Source of the DNA: Sinorhizobium sp. 6-70
GTDB lineage: Bacteria > Pseudomonadota > Alphaproteobacteria > Rhizobiales > Rhizobiaceae
Reading direction: 5' to 3'
DNA: 64,000 nucleotides
NCBI RefSeq assembly: GCF_030124375.1
Contig: NZ_JASKLS010000004.1
Coordinates: forward strand, 62,001-126,000
The position numbers and the translations under genes are program-made. Below the pieces are notes generated by a model that was not told the DNA's origin, made no database searches, and saw only the letters and a program-made list of their open reading frames with translations. Positions 1 to 8,779 of the stretch are shown piece by piece (position 1 is the stretch's first letter; every line of letters starts with the position of its first letter).

Positions 1-228
1 CTGGAATGACGGGCTGACGGCCTGCTCGTTCTGATAGCTCGTATCGTAAACCATCAGTTCCGGCCTGAACGCGGCATTTCGCACCAGGCCCGTGCCAAGA
101 TCCTCCACCAGGCGCATTTCCCCGCGTGGCGAGGATATCGCCTGATCGGCGCTGTCGTACATTTTGTTCTGAAAAATGGGCAACTCGCGCTGCTCATAAA
201 GCACCCGAGTCGCGTTTCCTGATGCCAT
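1..228 (-). CDS. Class I SAM-dependent methyltransferase, N-terminal part (runs off the left edge)
   Basis: Only the first 76 codons are visible; the frame is open to base 1, so the catalytic Rossmann part lies outside. The start is ATG at 228-226, preceded by a GAGGAACC-type ribosome site. The N-terminus reads VLYEQRELPIFQNKMYDS and continues with RLVEDLGTGLVRNAAF and YQNEQAVSP. I recognise this pattern from methyltransferases of polysaccharide clusters whose N-terminal segment precedes the SAM fold. It begins 23 bases after the stop of the epimerase gene at 252-1112 and is probably co-transcribed with it. The substrate is unknown; a sugar or glycan of the adjacent CDP-sugar pathway is inferred from context only. 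Confidence 0.75.
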   Translation of the reverse strand, partial: MASGNATRVLYEQRELPIFQNKMYDSADQAISSPRGEMRLVEDLGTGLVRNAAFRPELMVYDTSYQNEQAVSPSFQ

Positions 229-251
229 AAGTGGTTCCTCAGCCTGTCGGT

Positions 252-1112
252 TCACCTGACACCCACGACATAAGGTGGGTCGACGAGATTTTCGGCTCGA
301 CCCCCGAAGTTGAGCAGGTCCCGCCTTCCATGTTCGTCGGCGATTCTCTCGGCAAATTCTCGGATCGTTACCGGTACTCCCGAACAAATATTGACCGCTC
401 CTTGCGCGGTGCTGACCGAAGTGTCCACGATCATCCTGGCGGCTTCGCTGACGTCCAGAAAATCACGGACCTGATGGCCTTGGGTCAAATCGGCTCTCTG
501 TCCTGCGGCAAGGCATTTTCGGAGATAGGGAACGAGGCGCCGTTCGTCTTCTCCTGCGCCGTAGAGATAGAACAGCCGGCACCAGGCAAATTCGACACCA
601 TTGTGCGGCAGCCATTGTGAAAGCGCCATGAACGCGGCGGCCTTGGCACCAGCATAAGGCGTCAGGGGCTCGAGCGGCGTATCGATAGTAAGCGGCCGGC
701 CGGTAAGCTCGTATTCAAAGCAGGTGCCGATCCCGACAAAGCGCCTGACGCCGGCGGCCGCAGCGCCTTTGGCCATGGCCAAAGTGCCGGCAAGACAATC
801 GAGATTGAGAGGTGACGTGAGGTATTTGCCGGGCTCGGCATACCACGCCAGATGGATGATCGTGTCGATCCCGACGAGTGCTTGCGTCCACCATTCCGCC
901 GACTCGGAAAAAAGCGCATCGGTTGAAAGAATGCGCTCGATTGCCACCGCGTCCGCGAGGTGGCTTTCGGTTCCCGTACGTACGACAGGGCAGGCGGCGA
1001 CGCCGCGCTTGGCCAATTCGCGCAGGACGTGGCGGCCGACAAAGCCGGTGGCGCCGGTGAGAAGGACTTGTTTGGTCAAGCGGTCTCCATTCACGGGCAA
1101 GGATTTTTGCAA
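252..1112 (-). CDS. NAD-dependent epimerase/dehydratase (extended SDR), probable nucleotide-sugar 4-ketoreductase
   Basis: The 286-residue protein has the nucleotide-binding motif TGATGFVG near residue 20 and the catalytic YAGAK (YxxxK) in mid-protein, both typical of extended SDR enzymes acting on nucleotide sugars. It is transcribed away from the RmlC-like epimerase gene (1300-1833) and towards the truncated methyltransferase gene. In a pathway that already contains CDP-glucose synthesis, 4,6-dehydration, C-methylation and epimerisation, the missing step is reduction of the 4-keto group. I infer that role here, but a 4-epimerase cannot be excluded. The start is taken at the first ATG; an internal start a few codons later is possible. 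Confidence 0.8.
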   Translation of the reverse strand: MQKSLPVNGDRLTKQVLLTGATGFVGRHVLRELAKRGVAACPVVRTGTESHLADAVAIERILSTDALFSESAEWWTQALVGIDTIIHLAWYAEPGKYLTSPLNLDCLAGTLAMAKGAAAAGVRRFVGIGTCFEYELTGRPLTIDTPLEPLTPYAGAKAAAFMALSQWLPHNGVEFAWCRLFYLYGAGEDERRLVPYLRKCLAAGQRADLTQGHQVRDFLDVSEAARMIVDTSVSTAQGAVNICSGVPVTIREFAERIADEHGRRDLLNFGGRAENLVDPPYVVGVR

Positions 1113-1160
1113 GGGGTAGTGGTCATGAGACCGCTACCAAGTTTCGGCGCAACCCATTGA

Positions 1161-1214
1161 AGTGATGCAAGTGCGGACGGAAAACGGCTACACACTTTCC
1201 CCGGAATCGCTCTA
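1161..1214. repeat. Rhizobial intergenic palindromic repeat, 'GCGGGCGGAAAACCGC' family, copy 1
   Basis: This copy lies in the divergent gap between the SDR gene and the RmlC-like gene. It carries the core GCGGACGGAAAACGGC followed by ACACACTTTCC and ends in AATCGCTCTAA. The same core recurs at 41082-41131 and 61999-62045, each time between genes. The ends of this copy pair poorly, so it looks degenerate. Confidence 0.6.
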
Positions 1215-1299
1215 ACGTCTTTCGATCGTGCGGGAATGATGTTAGCGCCTGCAAACTCGCCGCGCAGATCAATCGCTTGGCTAATTGAGAGGACAAGCA

Positions 1300-1833
1300 A
1301 TGTCGCGCTTCAAGCGCATCCATACGGAACTTCCCGGCCTGACGGTGGTCGAGCGCAAGCAATTCAGTGACGAGCGCGGTTTCTTCTCGCGTTTCTTTTG
1401 CCAGGAGGAGCTTTTCGAGCTTGGTTCTACCGGGTCGATTGCCCAAATCAATCACTCGATGACGCGCACCAAGGGCGCCGTCCGCGGGCTGCATTTCCAG
1501 CGGCCCCCCTATGAGGAGGCGAAGTTCGTCTCGTGTCTGGCCGGTGCGGTCTTCGATGTCGCTGTCGACATGCGGCCGCATTCGCCGACCTACTTGCGCT
1601 GGCACGGCGAGGTCTTGAGCGCGGAGAACGCGCGGTCCATGATGATCCCGGGCGGCTTTGCCCACGGCTTCCAGACCCTCACCGAGAATTGCGAGCTGAT
1701 CTATCTTCATGACAAGCCTTTTACGCCGGAGGCGGAAGGTGGGCTGAATGCGCTCGATCCGCGCGTGAATATCGCATGGCCGATCGAAATTACCCAGATG
1801 TCCGAGCGCGACCGTAACCTCGCTTTCGTCTGA
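1300..1833 (+). CDS. dTDP-4-dehydrorhamnose 3,5-epimerase-like protein (RmlC family cupin)
   Basis: A 177-residue cupin of RmlC type. The ATG at 1300 is chosen over an in-frame TTG 15 bases upstream because AGAGGA lies six bases before it. The active-site histidine motif RGLHFQ and the lysine of EEAKFV are present. So is the C-terminal aspartate region (SERDRNL). The segment that normally carries the catalytic tyrosine pair before PE(A/S)EGG reads KPFTPEAEGG instead, so that tyrosine is absent. Family enzymes epimerise C3 and/or C5 of 4-keto-6-deoxy nucleotide sugars. Given the neighbouring rfbF and rfbG, a CDP-linked rather than dTDP-linked substrate is likely (inference). Confidence 0.85.
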   Translation: MSRFKRIHTELPGLTVVERKQFSDERGFFSRFFCQEELFELGSTGSIAQINHSMTRTKGAVRGLHFQRPPYEEAKFVSCLAGAVFDVAVDMRPHSPTYLRWHGEVLSAENARSMMIPGGFAHGFQTLTENCELIYLHDKPFTPEAEGGLNALDPRVNIAWPIEITQMSERDRNLAFV

Positions 1834-1849
1834 TCGCCGTTGGAACGCC

Positions 1850-1934
1850 TACAGAGCCACAAAGGACGCTGTAGCACTTTGAATTGCTGCATGTTTTCGT
1901 CCTTGATCGGTTACGATTTAAGGACACATGCAGT
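1850..1934 (+). repeat. Rhizobial intergenic mosaic repeat ('CTGTAGCAC...GCTGCATG'), copy 1
   Basis: It lies between two convergent genes. Signature pieces in order are GGACGCTGTAGCACTTTGAA, TTGCTGCATG, a TCCTTGATC...GATTTAAGGA stem and a closing CATGCAG. Five further copies occur at 25831, 27225, 55098, 55938 and, inverted, 63207. Here the GCGTC palindromic module in front of CTGTAGCAC has been reduced to a few bases. Confidence 0.75.
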
Positions 1935-1944
1935 GGTCGCGCCC

Positions 1945-3183
1945 TCAAATCACGCGCACTTCCGGAATCGCCACCACGAAGCGGCCGCCCCAGGAGCGGA
2001 CGTGATCATTCGCGGCAACGATCTCTTCCGTCAGGTTCCAGGGGAGGATCGCGACGTAGTCGGGCCTGGCGGCCGCCAGTTCGTCCGGCGCGTGGATCGG
2101 GATATGGCTGCCGGGCGACAGCTTGCCCTGTTTCAGGTCATTGCGGTCGACGATGAAGGCGATGTCGTCGGAGGTAAGGCCACAAACATTCAGGAAAGTG
2201 TTGCCCTTGGCCGCGGCGCCGTAAGCCGCCACGGTTTTGCCCTCGGCCTTTGCGTCCGCGAGGAAGGCCCGAAATTCCTCGCAGACCGCCGCGATCCGCT
2301 TTCCGAACGCCAGGTAGGTCTCCATGCGCATCAGACCGGCTGCAGCTTCGTCGGCGCGCACCTTTGCGAGGCCCGCGGTCTCCGGCCTCTTGCCGCCTGC
2401 CAGTTGCGCATAGATGCGCAGCGAGCCGCCGTGGGTCGGCAGTTCTTCGACGTCGAAGACGTGCAAGCCGCAGGCTTTGAAAATGCGCTCGACGGCGACC
2501 AGAGAGAGATAAGAATAGTGCTCGTGGTAGATCGTATCGAACTGGATGCCTTCGATCGTGTGCAGCAGATGCGGGAACTCGAAGGTCGCCACGCCGTCCG
2601 GCTTCAGCAGGATCGGGAAGCCGCTGACGAAATCGGCGATATCCGGCACGTGCGCCAGAACATTGTTTGCGGCCGTCAGGTCGGCGCGGATTCCGCGGGC
2701 GACCAGTTCACTTGCGGTTATCTGCCCGAAGAAGGCGACATGGGTCGGGACGTTGCGACCCTCGGCTATCTTGGCGGCATTGGCGGCTGGTTCGACGCCA
2801 AGCACGGGAATATTCTTCGCGGCGAAATATTGCAGCAGATAGCCGTCGTTGGAGGCAACTTCCACGACCTGTGACGTGCCGTCGAGATTGAAACGGCCGA
2901 TCATCTTTTCGGCATAGCGCCGGGAATGGTCCAGCCAGCTCGTCGAGAACGATGACAGGTAGTGATATTCGGCGTTGAAGATCTTATCGGCCGGTACCGT
3001 TTCGGTGGTCTGGACGAGCAGGCACTCCGAGCAGACCATCACCTGCAAGGGAAAGGCCTGCTCGCGCGCGATCGCTTCTTCGGTCGGCTCGAGAAACGAG
3101 TTCGACCAGGGCGTCGCACCCAGGTCGGCAACGAGGGTTGCAAGCGGGGTCGAGCAGAAACGGCAGTGATGGGGCATTATCAT
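1945..3183 (-). CDS. NDP-sugar C-methyltransferase (TylCIII/TcaB9-like, zinc-binding)
   Basis: The 412-residue protein has the three-part layout of sugar C-3-methyltransferases. An N-terminal zinc knuckle has CRFC at residues 7-10 and CSEC further on. A central SAM-binding domain contains VVEVASNDGYLLQYF. The C-terminal domain contains YGAAAKGNTFLN. The motif YHEHYSYLS matches the catalytic His/Glu region of TcaB9-type enzymes. The start ATG (3183-3181) overlaps the rfbG stop as ATGA, so translation is coupled. The likely substrate is the CDP-4-keto-6-deoxyhexose made by RfbF/RfbG, giving a 3-C-methyl branch (inference from context). A longer in-frame extension exists upstream but reads through rfbG. 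Confidence 0.88.
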   Translation of the reverse strand: MIMPHHCRFCSTPLATLVADLGATPWSNSFLEPTEEAIAREQAFPLQVMVCSECLLVQTTETVPADKIFNAEYHYLSSFSTSWLDHSRRYAEKMIGRFNLDGTSQVVEVASNDGYLLQYFAAKNIPVLGVEPAANAAKIAEGRNVPTHVAFFGQITASELVARGIRADLTAANNVLAHVPDIADFVSGFPILLKPDGVATFEFPHLLHTIEGIQFDTIYHEHYSYLSLVAVERIFKACGLHVFDVEELPTHGGSLRIYAQLAGGKRPETAGLAKVRADEAAAGLMRMETYLAFGKRIAAVCEEFRAFLADAKAEGKTVAAYGAAAKGNTFLNVCGLTSDDIAFIVDRNDLKQGKLSPGSHIPIHAPDELAAARPDYVAILPWNLTEEIVAANDHVRSWGGRFVVAIPEVRVI

Positions 3184-4253
3184 GGGCGACCTTTCGTAAA
3201 TGCGGCGATTTGGCCGAGCGTGAGCTGGCGGGCGGCCTCGCCCCGGCGCCAGCCGTTGTACCAGTGTGCGGTCCACTCGATCGCCTGTCGCTGCGTCAGC
3301 CGCGCGCGCCAGGCGAGGGTCTTGGCCGCGCGTGCCGGGTCAAGACCGAGGGTCTGCATTTCGCGCGGTTGCGCGAGCGAGGAAACATCATCCCACTGCG
3401 GGGACAGGCCCATTGCGGCCTGGATCGCGTTTGCCACATCGCGCACGGCAATCGGCTGCTCAGCGGGTGAGGGGCCGAAGTTCAGCGCGTCCGCGCTGGT
3501 TTCATCCTTGTAGAGCGCTTCGGCGAGCAGGAAATAGCCGTTGAGACAGTCAAGCACATGTTGCCAGGGCCGTGTCGCCAGCGGACTGCGGATATGGAGT
3601 CTTTCACCTGAAAGCGCCGCCCGCACGATATCGGGCACCAGCCGGTCGCTCGAAAAGTCGCCGCCGCCGATGACATTGCCGCCGCGGGCGGTGGCGATGC
3701 GGATGCCGCGCTCGTTGAAATAGGAACTCCGCCAGCTCGCGACTGCGATCTCGCACGCGGCCTTCGAGCCCGAATAGGGATCGTGGCCGCCGAGCGTGTC
3801 GGTTTCCCGAAAGTGGCGGCCGTTCTCGTCGTTGCGGTAGACCTTGTCCGTCGTCACCACGAGAATGGCCTTCAATGAAGGCGCGGCGCGGGCGGCTTCG
3901 AGGAGCCGTACCGTGCCCATGACGTTCACGTCGAAGGTTTCGGCGGGGGCTGCGTAGCTTTCCCGCACCAGCGGCTGTGCTGCCATGTGCAGGATGATTT
4001 CCGGCTCGCTCTTTCGTATGGTTTCGGCAAGTGCTTCGCGATCCCGAATGTCTCCGAACTGCCGGTCCGGCAATTCGCCCGGATGCAGCAATGCGTACAG
4101 AGACGGCTGGGAGACCGGCGGCAGGGCGTAGCCGGTGACATGTGCCCCCATCTCGCTCAGCCACAGCGCAGCCCAACTGCCCTTGAAGCCGGTGTGACCG
4201 GTGAGGAGGACGCGTTTTCCCGCCCAGAACTCCGGATCAGGCAGGCGGGTCAC
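3180..4253 (-). CDS. rfbG: CDP-glucose 4,6-dehydratase
   Basis: The 357-residue extended SDR has the N-terminal TGHTGFKGSW, which is diagnostic for CDP-glucose 4,6-dehydratases, and the catalytic YSGSK in mid-protein. It converts CDP-D-glucose to CDP-4-keto-6-deoxy-D-glucose with bound NAD. The gene is joined by four-base ATGA overlaps to rfbF upstream and to the methyltransferase downstream, so the three form one translationally coupled operon on the minus strand. Confidence 0.95.
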   Translation of the reverse strand: MTRLPDPEFWAGKRVLLTGHTGFKGSWAALWLSEMGAHVTGYALPPVSQPSLYALLHPGELPDRQFGDIRDREALAETIRKSEPEIILHMAAQPLVRESYAAPAETFDVNVMGTVRLLEAARAAPSLKAILVVTTDKVYRNDENGRHFRETDTLGGHDPYSGSKAACEIAVASWRSSYFNERGIRIATARGGNVIGGGDFSSDRLVPDIVRAALSGERLHIRSPLATRPWQHVLDCLNGYFLLAEALYKDETSADALNFGPSPAEQPIAVRDVANAIQAAMGLSPQWDDVSSLAQPREMQTLGLDPARAAKTLAWRARLTQRQAIEWTAHWYNGWRRGEAARQLTLGQIAAFTKGRP

Positions 4254-5017
4254 GACCAGAGCCTCCAGGGCGCGCGGTTCTGCTGCCAGAGCTCTTCAAG
4301 CTGGTTCTTGTCGCGCAGCGTGTCCATCGGGCGCCAGAAGCCATCATGCGGGAAAGCCATCAATTGGCCGTCCCGCGCCAGGCCGTCGAGGGGCCCGTCT
4401 TCAAAGGGGGTGTGATCGCCTTCGATGCGGTCGAGCACCGCGCGGTTGAGCACGAAGAAGCCGCCGTTGATGCGGCCGTTGTCTCCTGCAGGCTTTTCCG
4501 TAAAGCTGTAGACTTGGCCGGCGTCGATCGCGAGCGCGCCGTATCGGCCCGGCGGCACGACGCTCGTCACGGTCGCATCCCGCCCGTGGCGGAGATGGAA
4601 ATCGGTCAATGCGCGGATGTCGATGTCCGCGACGCCATCGCCATAGGTGAGGCAGAAGGTATCGCCGAGATAATCGGCGACGCGCTTCAAGCGCCCGCCC
4701 GTCATCGATTCCGCGCCGGTTTCCACAAGGGTTACCCGCCAGGGCTCCGCCTTGCTGGTGTGATAAACGGTCTCTCCGGTCGCCATGTTGAAGCTGACGT
4801 CCGAGGAGTGCAGGATGTAGTTGGAGAAATACTCCTTGATCATGTAGCCGCGGTAGCCAAGGCAGATCACGAAATCGGAAAAGCCGAAATGGCTATAGAT
4901 CTTCATGATGTGCCAGAGGATCGGCCGGCCGCCGATCTCGATCATCGGCTTGGGTCGCAGGTGGCTTTCCTCGGAGATACGCGTGCCGTATCCACCGGCG
5001 AGAATGACGACTTTCAT
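4250..5017 (-). CDS. rfbF: Glucose-1-phosphate cytidylyltransferase
   Basis: The 255-residue nucleotidyltransferase begins MKVVILAGGYGTRISEES. This is the glycine-rich CTP-binding signature, followed by RPKPMIEIGGRPILWHIMK. It makes CDP-glucose from CTP and glucose-1-phosphate and opens the operon rfbF-rfbG-methyltransferase. The reading frame stays open some 120 codons upstream, but that part is low-complexity and lacks family similarity; the ATG at 5017-5015 places the conserved motif at residue 1 as in homologues. Confidence 0.95.
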   Translation of the reverse strand: MKVVILAGGYGTRISEESHLRPKPMIEIGGRPILWHIMKIYSHFGFSDFVICLGYRGYMIKEYFSNYILHSSDVSFNMATGETVYHTSKAEPWRVTLVETGAESMTGGRLKRVADYLGDTFCLTYGDGVADIDIRALTDFHLRHGRDATVTSVVPPGRYGALAIDAGQVYSFTEKPAGDNGRINGGFFVLNRAVLDRIEGDHTPFEDGPLDGLARDGQLMAFPHDGFWRPMDTLRDKNQLEELWQQNRAPWRLWS

Positions 5018-5294
5018 GCCCGATCTGCCTCCAACGTGCGCGGCTGCGCTCCGCTTTTTTCGTATTTCAGCCTTGCCCGGGGCTTGATTGACGACGGCTT
5101 TCCCGGGGGATTCGGAACAAACGTCGGAGGGCGTGGGGACGCCGCCGGCGGTCGATGGAATATTTTGCTGAAAATTACAACCATGGGGCGTGCTGCGGTT
5201 GGCCGATGCAGCCGGGCCGGCTGCTTGCGCGGGGTTGGGGAAAAGCGCAGAATGCCGGGCGCTGGGGCATGGTTCACCGCGGGAGGAGCGAATC

Positions 5295-6734
5295 ATGAAC
5301 GACATGAGCCTCACCAATCTGCAAGCGGGAAAGACGACGGTTAAGGCGGAAGCCATTGAGGCGCTGGCGGGGCAATTGCGCGGCCGCGTGCTCATGGAGA
5401 AAGATGCGGCCTACGACGAGGCGCGCACGATCTGGAACGCGATGATCGACCGCAAGCCCGCATTGATCGTGCAATGCGTCGGGGCTGCCGACGTTATGAA
5501 TGCGGTCCGTTTTGCGTCCGAAAACGGCCTGCTCGTTGCGGTGCGCGGCGGTGGACATAACATTGCCGGCAACGCTGTCTGCGACGGCGGCCTGATGATC
5601 GATCTGTCGCCGATGAAATCCGTGCGCGTCGACGCCACGGCGAAGCGGGCATGGGTCGAGCCCGGGGCGACGCTCGCCGATGTCGACAAGGAAACCCAGG
5701 CATTCCGGCTGGCGCTTCCGACCGGCATCAATTCGACCACCGGCATTGCCGGCTTGACGCTTGGCGGCGGTTTCGGGTGGCTTACGCGCAGGTTCGGATT
5801 GACCCTGGACTGCTTGCTTTCGGTCGATGTGGTGACGGCGAATGGCGAACTGGTGCGCGCCAGCCCTACGGAGCATCGCGACCTCTTCTGGGCGCTGCGT
5901 GGCGGCGGCGGGAATTTCGGTGTCGTTACGGCTTTCGAATTCCAGCTTCACGAACTCGACACGCAGGTTCTCGCCGGTCTCGTCGTGCATCCTTTTGCGG
6001 ATGCGCAAACCGTCCTCCAGCAATACCGCGAGGCGCTTGAGACAGCGCCGGACGAACTCACCTGCTGGGCGGTGATGCGGCAGGCGCCGCCGCTGCCGTT
6101 CCTTCCGGAAGAATGGCACGGCAAGGAAATCCTCGTGCTAGCCATGTGCTACTCAGGGGATATCGCAGCCGGGGGGCAGGCAACCGCGGCCTTGCGCTCG
6201 ATCGGCAAGCCGATCGCGGATGTCGTCGGTCCCAATCCTTTTGTCGGCTGGCAGCAGGCGTTTGATCCCTTGCTTACGCCCGGTGCTCGCAACTATTGGA
6301 AGAGCCATGATTTCATGGAGTTGTCCGACACGACGATCGGCATCCTTCTGGACGCCATTCGCCAACTGCCGGGACCGGAATGCGAAATCTTCATTGGCCA
6401 TGTCGGTGGCGTAGCCGGTCGTATCGCGGCGGAGGAAACGGCTTTTCCGCAGCGCAGCTCCCATTTTGTCATGAACGTTCATGCTCGATGGCGCGAACCG
6501 GCAATGGACCAGACCTGCATAGACTGGGCGCGTCGTCTGTTCGAGGCCGCCAAGCCTTACGCAGCCGGAACGGCATATATCAATTTCATGCCGGCCGACG
6601 AGGTCGACCGTGTAGCGGCCGCCTATGGCAGCAACTACGGGCGGCTCGTCGAGGTCAAGCGAAGATACGATCCGCAGAACCTGTTCCGCATGAACCAGAA
6701 CGTGCAGCCGATCGAGGAGCGGGGAGCGGCGTGA
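5295..6734 (+). CDS. FAD-binding oxidoreductase, berberine-bridge/6-hydroxy-D-nicotine oxidase type
   Basis: The 479-residue protein has an N-terminal FAD-binding PCMH domain. RGGGHNIAG places a histidine at residue 88 where the family attaches FAD covalently. TLGGGFGWLTRRFG follows, and the C-terminal BBE motif reads YDPQNLFRMNQN. The second, cysteinyl flavin link of bicovalent members is not evident. The start ATG at 5295 has GGGAGGAGCG before it; the frame is open upstream but lacks a ribosome site there. The substrate is unknown. The gene is divergent from rfbF with a 277-base gap and is not obviously part of the sugar cluster. Confidence 0.88.
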   Translation: MNDMSLTNLQAGKTTVKAEAIEALAGQLRGRVLMEKDAAYDEARTIWNAMIDRKPALIVQCVGAADVMNAVRFASENGLLVAVRGGGHNIAGNAVCDGGLMIDLSPMKSVRVDATAKRAWVEPGATLADVDKETQAFRLALPTGINSTTGIAGLTLGGGFGWLTRRFGLTLDCLLSVDVVTANGELVRASPTEHRDLFWALRGGGGNFGVVTAFEFQLHELDTQVLAGLVVHPFADAQTVLQQYREALETAPDELTCWAVMRQAPPLPFLPEEWHGKEILVLAMCYSGDIAAGGQATAALRSIGKPIADVVGPNPFVGWQQAFDPLLTPGARNYWKSHDFMELSDTTIGILLDAIRQLPGPECEIFIGHVGGVAGRIAAEETAFPQRSSHFVMNVHARWREPAMDQTCIDWARRLFEAAKPYAAGTAYINFMPADEVDRVAAAYGSNYGRLVEVKRRYDPQNLFRMNQNVQPIEERGAA

Positions 6735-6880
6735 GCCCGCAGGTGCGGCCGTCCACCGCCAAGATCCGGCCATGCGCGAAGTAACGCGTATGGCCGGGCG
6801 CATGCCGTGACGGCAGAAGAGAGGCGTAAGGAGTTGTCATTGTCGCTGGCGAGGGCCGGCGCGTTGGCCGGAGAGGCTTG

Positions 6881-8292
6881 ATGGGGGAGGAGTCGGTAGA
6901 CGACCTGTTTCAGCGCGCGGCAGAGCATGCCGTGCGCTTCCGCGACGGCATTTCCGTGGGCCCGCAAAGGCCGCGAGTCTCCTATCACGCATCACTCGAG
7001 GAATTTCGCGAACCTCTGCCGGAGCAAGGGGGCGCTGGCCTTGGCGTGATCGAGGAGCTTGTGGCGAAGGCGGAGCCCGGCCTTCACGCGATGACGGGTT
7101 CGCGCTTCTTCGGCTGGGTCATTGGCGGGTCGCATCTGGTGGGCGTCGCGGCCGACTGGCTGACGAGCGCCTGGGGCCAGAACACCGGCAACCATCATGC
7201 AACGCCCGCGGCAGCGGCGGCCGAGGCTGTCGCGGGTAGCTGGCTGCTCGATCTTCTCGATCTGCCGGAAGAGAGTTCCGTCGGCTTCGTTACCGGCGCG
7301 ACGGTCGCCAATTTTGTCTGCGTCGCCGCAGCACGCGGCGATGTCTTGCGGAAGGTCGGCTGGGACGTCGAGGGGCAGGGCCTGTTCGGCGCACCGCCGA
7401 TCACGGTTCTGATTGGCGATGACGCCCACGCGACCGTTTTCTCCGCTCTGCAGTTTCTGGGACTCGGGCACGACCGGGTCGTCCGCGTGAAGACCGATGA
7501 TGCCGGCCGCATTCTCGTGTCGGATTTCGCTGAAGCGGCTGGCAAGGTGTCCGGCCCCTGCATTGCCATCCTCCAGGCGGGGCAGATCAATACCGGTGCC
7601 TTCGACGATTTCGAGCGCATCATTCCTATCGCCAGGGACATCGGCGCCTGGGTTCACGTCGACGGCGCGTTCGGTCTTTGGGCGCGCGCATGCCACAGAG
7701 GAGCGGGCTCGCCAAGGGCATCGACAGCGCCGATTCCTGGGCGACCGACGGTCACAAATGGCTGCAGACGCCCTATGACTGCGGCTACGCCATCGTTCGC
7801 GACGAAGAGGCGCATCGCCGTTCGATGACGACTACAGCAAGCTTCCTGCCGTCGAGCTACGAAGGCGAGCGCGATCCGAGCCACTTCGTCCCGGAATTGT
7901 CGCGTCGTGCCCGCGGTTTTGCCACCTGGGCGATGATCAAGCATCTTGGGCGCGACGGGATCGCCGCCATGGTCGAGCGTCACTGTCGGGTTGCCCGCGC
8001 CATGGCCGAAAGGCTGAGGCCGGAACAGGGAATCGCGGTACTGAACGATGTCGTGCTCAATCAGTTTCTCGTGCGGTTCGGCACGACATGCCCGGACGAC
8101 GAGGCCGACCGGCTCACCCAGCGGACGATCGAGCGGATACAGGCCGACGGCGTTTGCTTCTGCGGCGGCGCGATCTGGCGTCGCCGCAAGGTCATGCGGG
8201 TATCGGTGATTTCATGGCTGACCGACGAGCTCGCCGGTAATGTTGCAGCAGATGCGATGATAACTGCCTGGCGGGCGGTCCGGGGTGAGTGA
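6881..8292 (+). pseudogene. Pyridoxal-phosphate-dependent decarboxylase (group II), interrupted by a frameshift
   Basis: Two overlapping frames together give one continuous group II decarboxylase of about 470 residues. The first frame (from ATG 6881, ribosome site GGAGAGG) carries GNHHATPAA, FVTGATVANFV and HVDGAFGLWARA. The second frame resumes with MPQRSGLAKGIDSADSW and holds the PLP-lysine motif ATDGHKWLQ and the C-terminal domain to 8292. The switch lies in the GC-repeat tract at 7682-7692; one extra base there would restore the expected family sequence. If the base is truly missing, the product ends at 7828 without the PLP lysine and is dead. If it is a sequencing slip, the gene is intact. 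The substrate (aromatic or acidic amino acid) is not determinable. Confidence 0.85.
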
Positions 8293-8365
8293 GGATCGCA
8301 TCCTTCTTGGCTTAACGGCGAGATCCCGGGCGTTTATGGAGCAACTGTAGACAGATGGAAATCTC

Positions 8366-8725
8366 ATGAACTCGCTGACATTGAAGCGTATCTATGAGGC
8401 GCCGGAGGCAAGCGACGGCACGCGCATCCTCGTCGATCGGCTTTGGCCGCGCGGCATTGCCAAGGACAAGGCCGGGGTCGATCTCTGGCTGAAGGACATC
8501 GCGCCGAGCGATGCATTGCGCAAACGCTTCCATGGAAAGCCGGATGCATGGGACGAGTTCTGCACGGCCTATGCGGCGGAACTGGAGGACGAGACGGCCC
8601 AGGCGGCGGTCCAGGAGCTCCGCAAGCATCTCGCAAAGGGTCCCGTGACGTTGCTTTACGCGGCGCGCAACGAGGAGAGGAACAATGCCGTCGCACTGAA
8701 GGCATGGCTGGAGCGCCATCTGTAA
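8366..8725 (+). CDS. DUF488 family protein (YeaO-like)
   Basis: A 119-residue protein with the hallmark RILVDRLWPRGI near residue 26 and the later VTLLYAARNEERNNA, both typical of the DUF488/YeaO family. Members are small soluble proteins, some with a conserved arginine-rich pocket, of unestablished function. It follows the frameshifted decarboxylase by about 70 bases on the same strand and faces the LysR gene convergently. Confidence 0.88.
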   Translation: MNSLTLKRIYEAPEASDGTRILVDRLWPRGIAKDKAGVDLWLKDIAPSDALRKRFHGKPDAWDEFCTAYAAELEDETAQAAVQELRKHLAKGPVTLLYAARNEERNNAVALKAWLERHL

Positions 8726-8779
8726 GGCGCCGCTGAGGTTGCGAGCGACCGTCATGGCCATGCGGGTCGCCGGACCTTG

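Noticed and set aside
1840-2874. A long plus-strand frame after the RmlC-like gene
   Set aside because: It runs antisense to the C-methyltransferase, whose zinc and SAM motifs are unmistakable.
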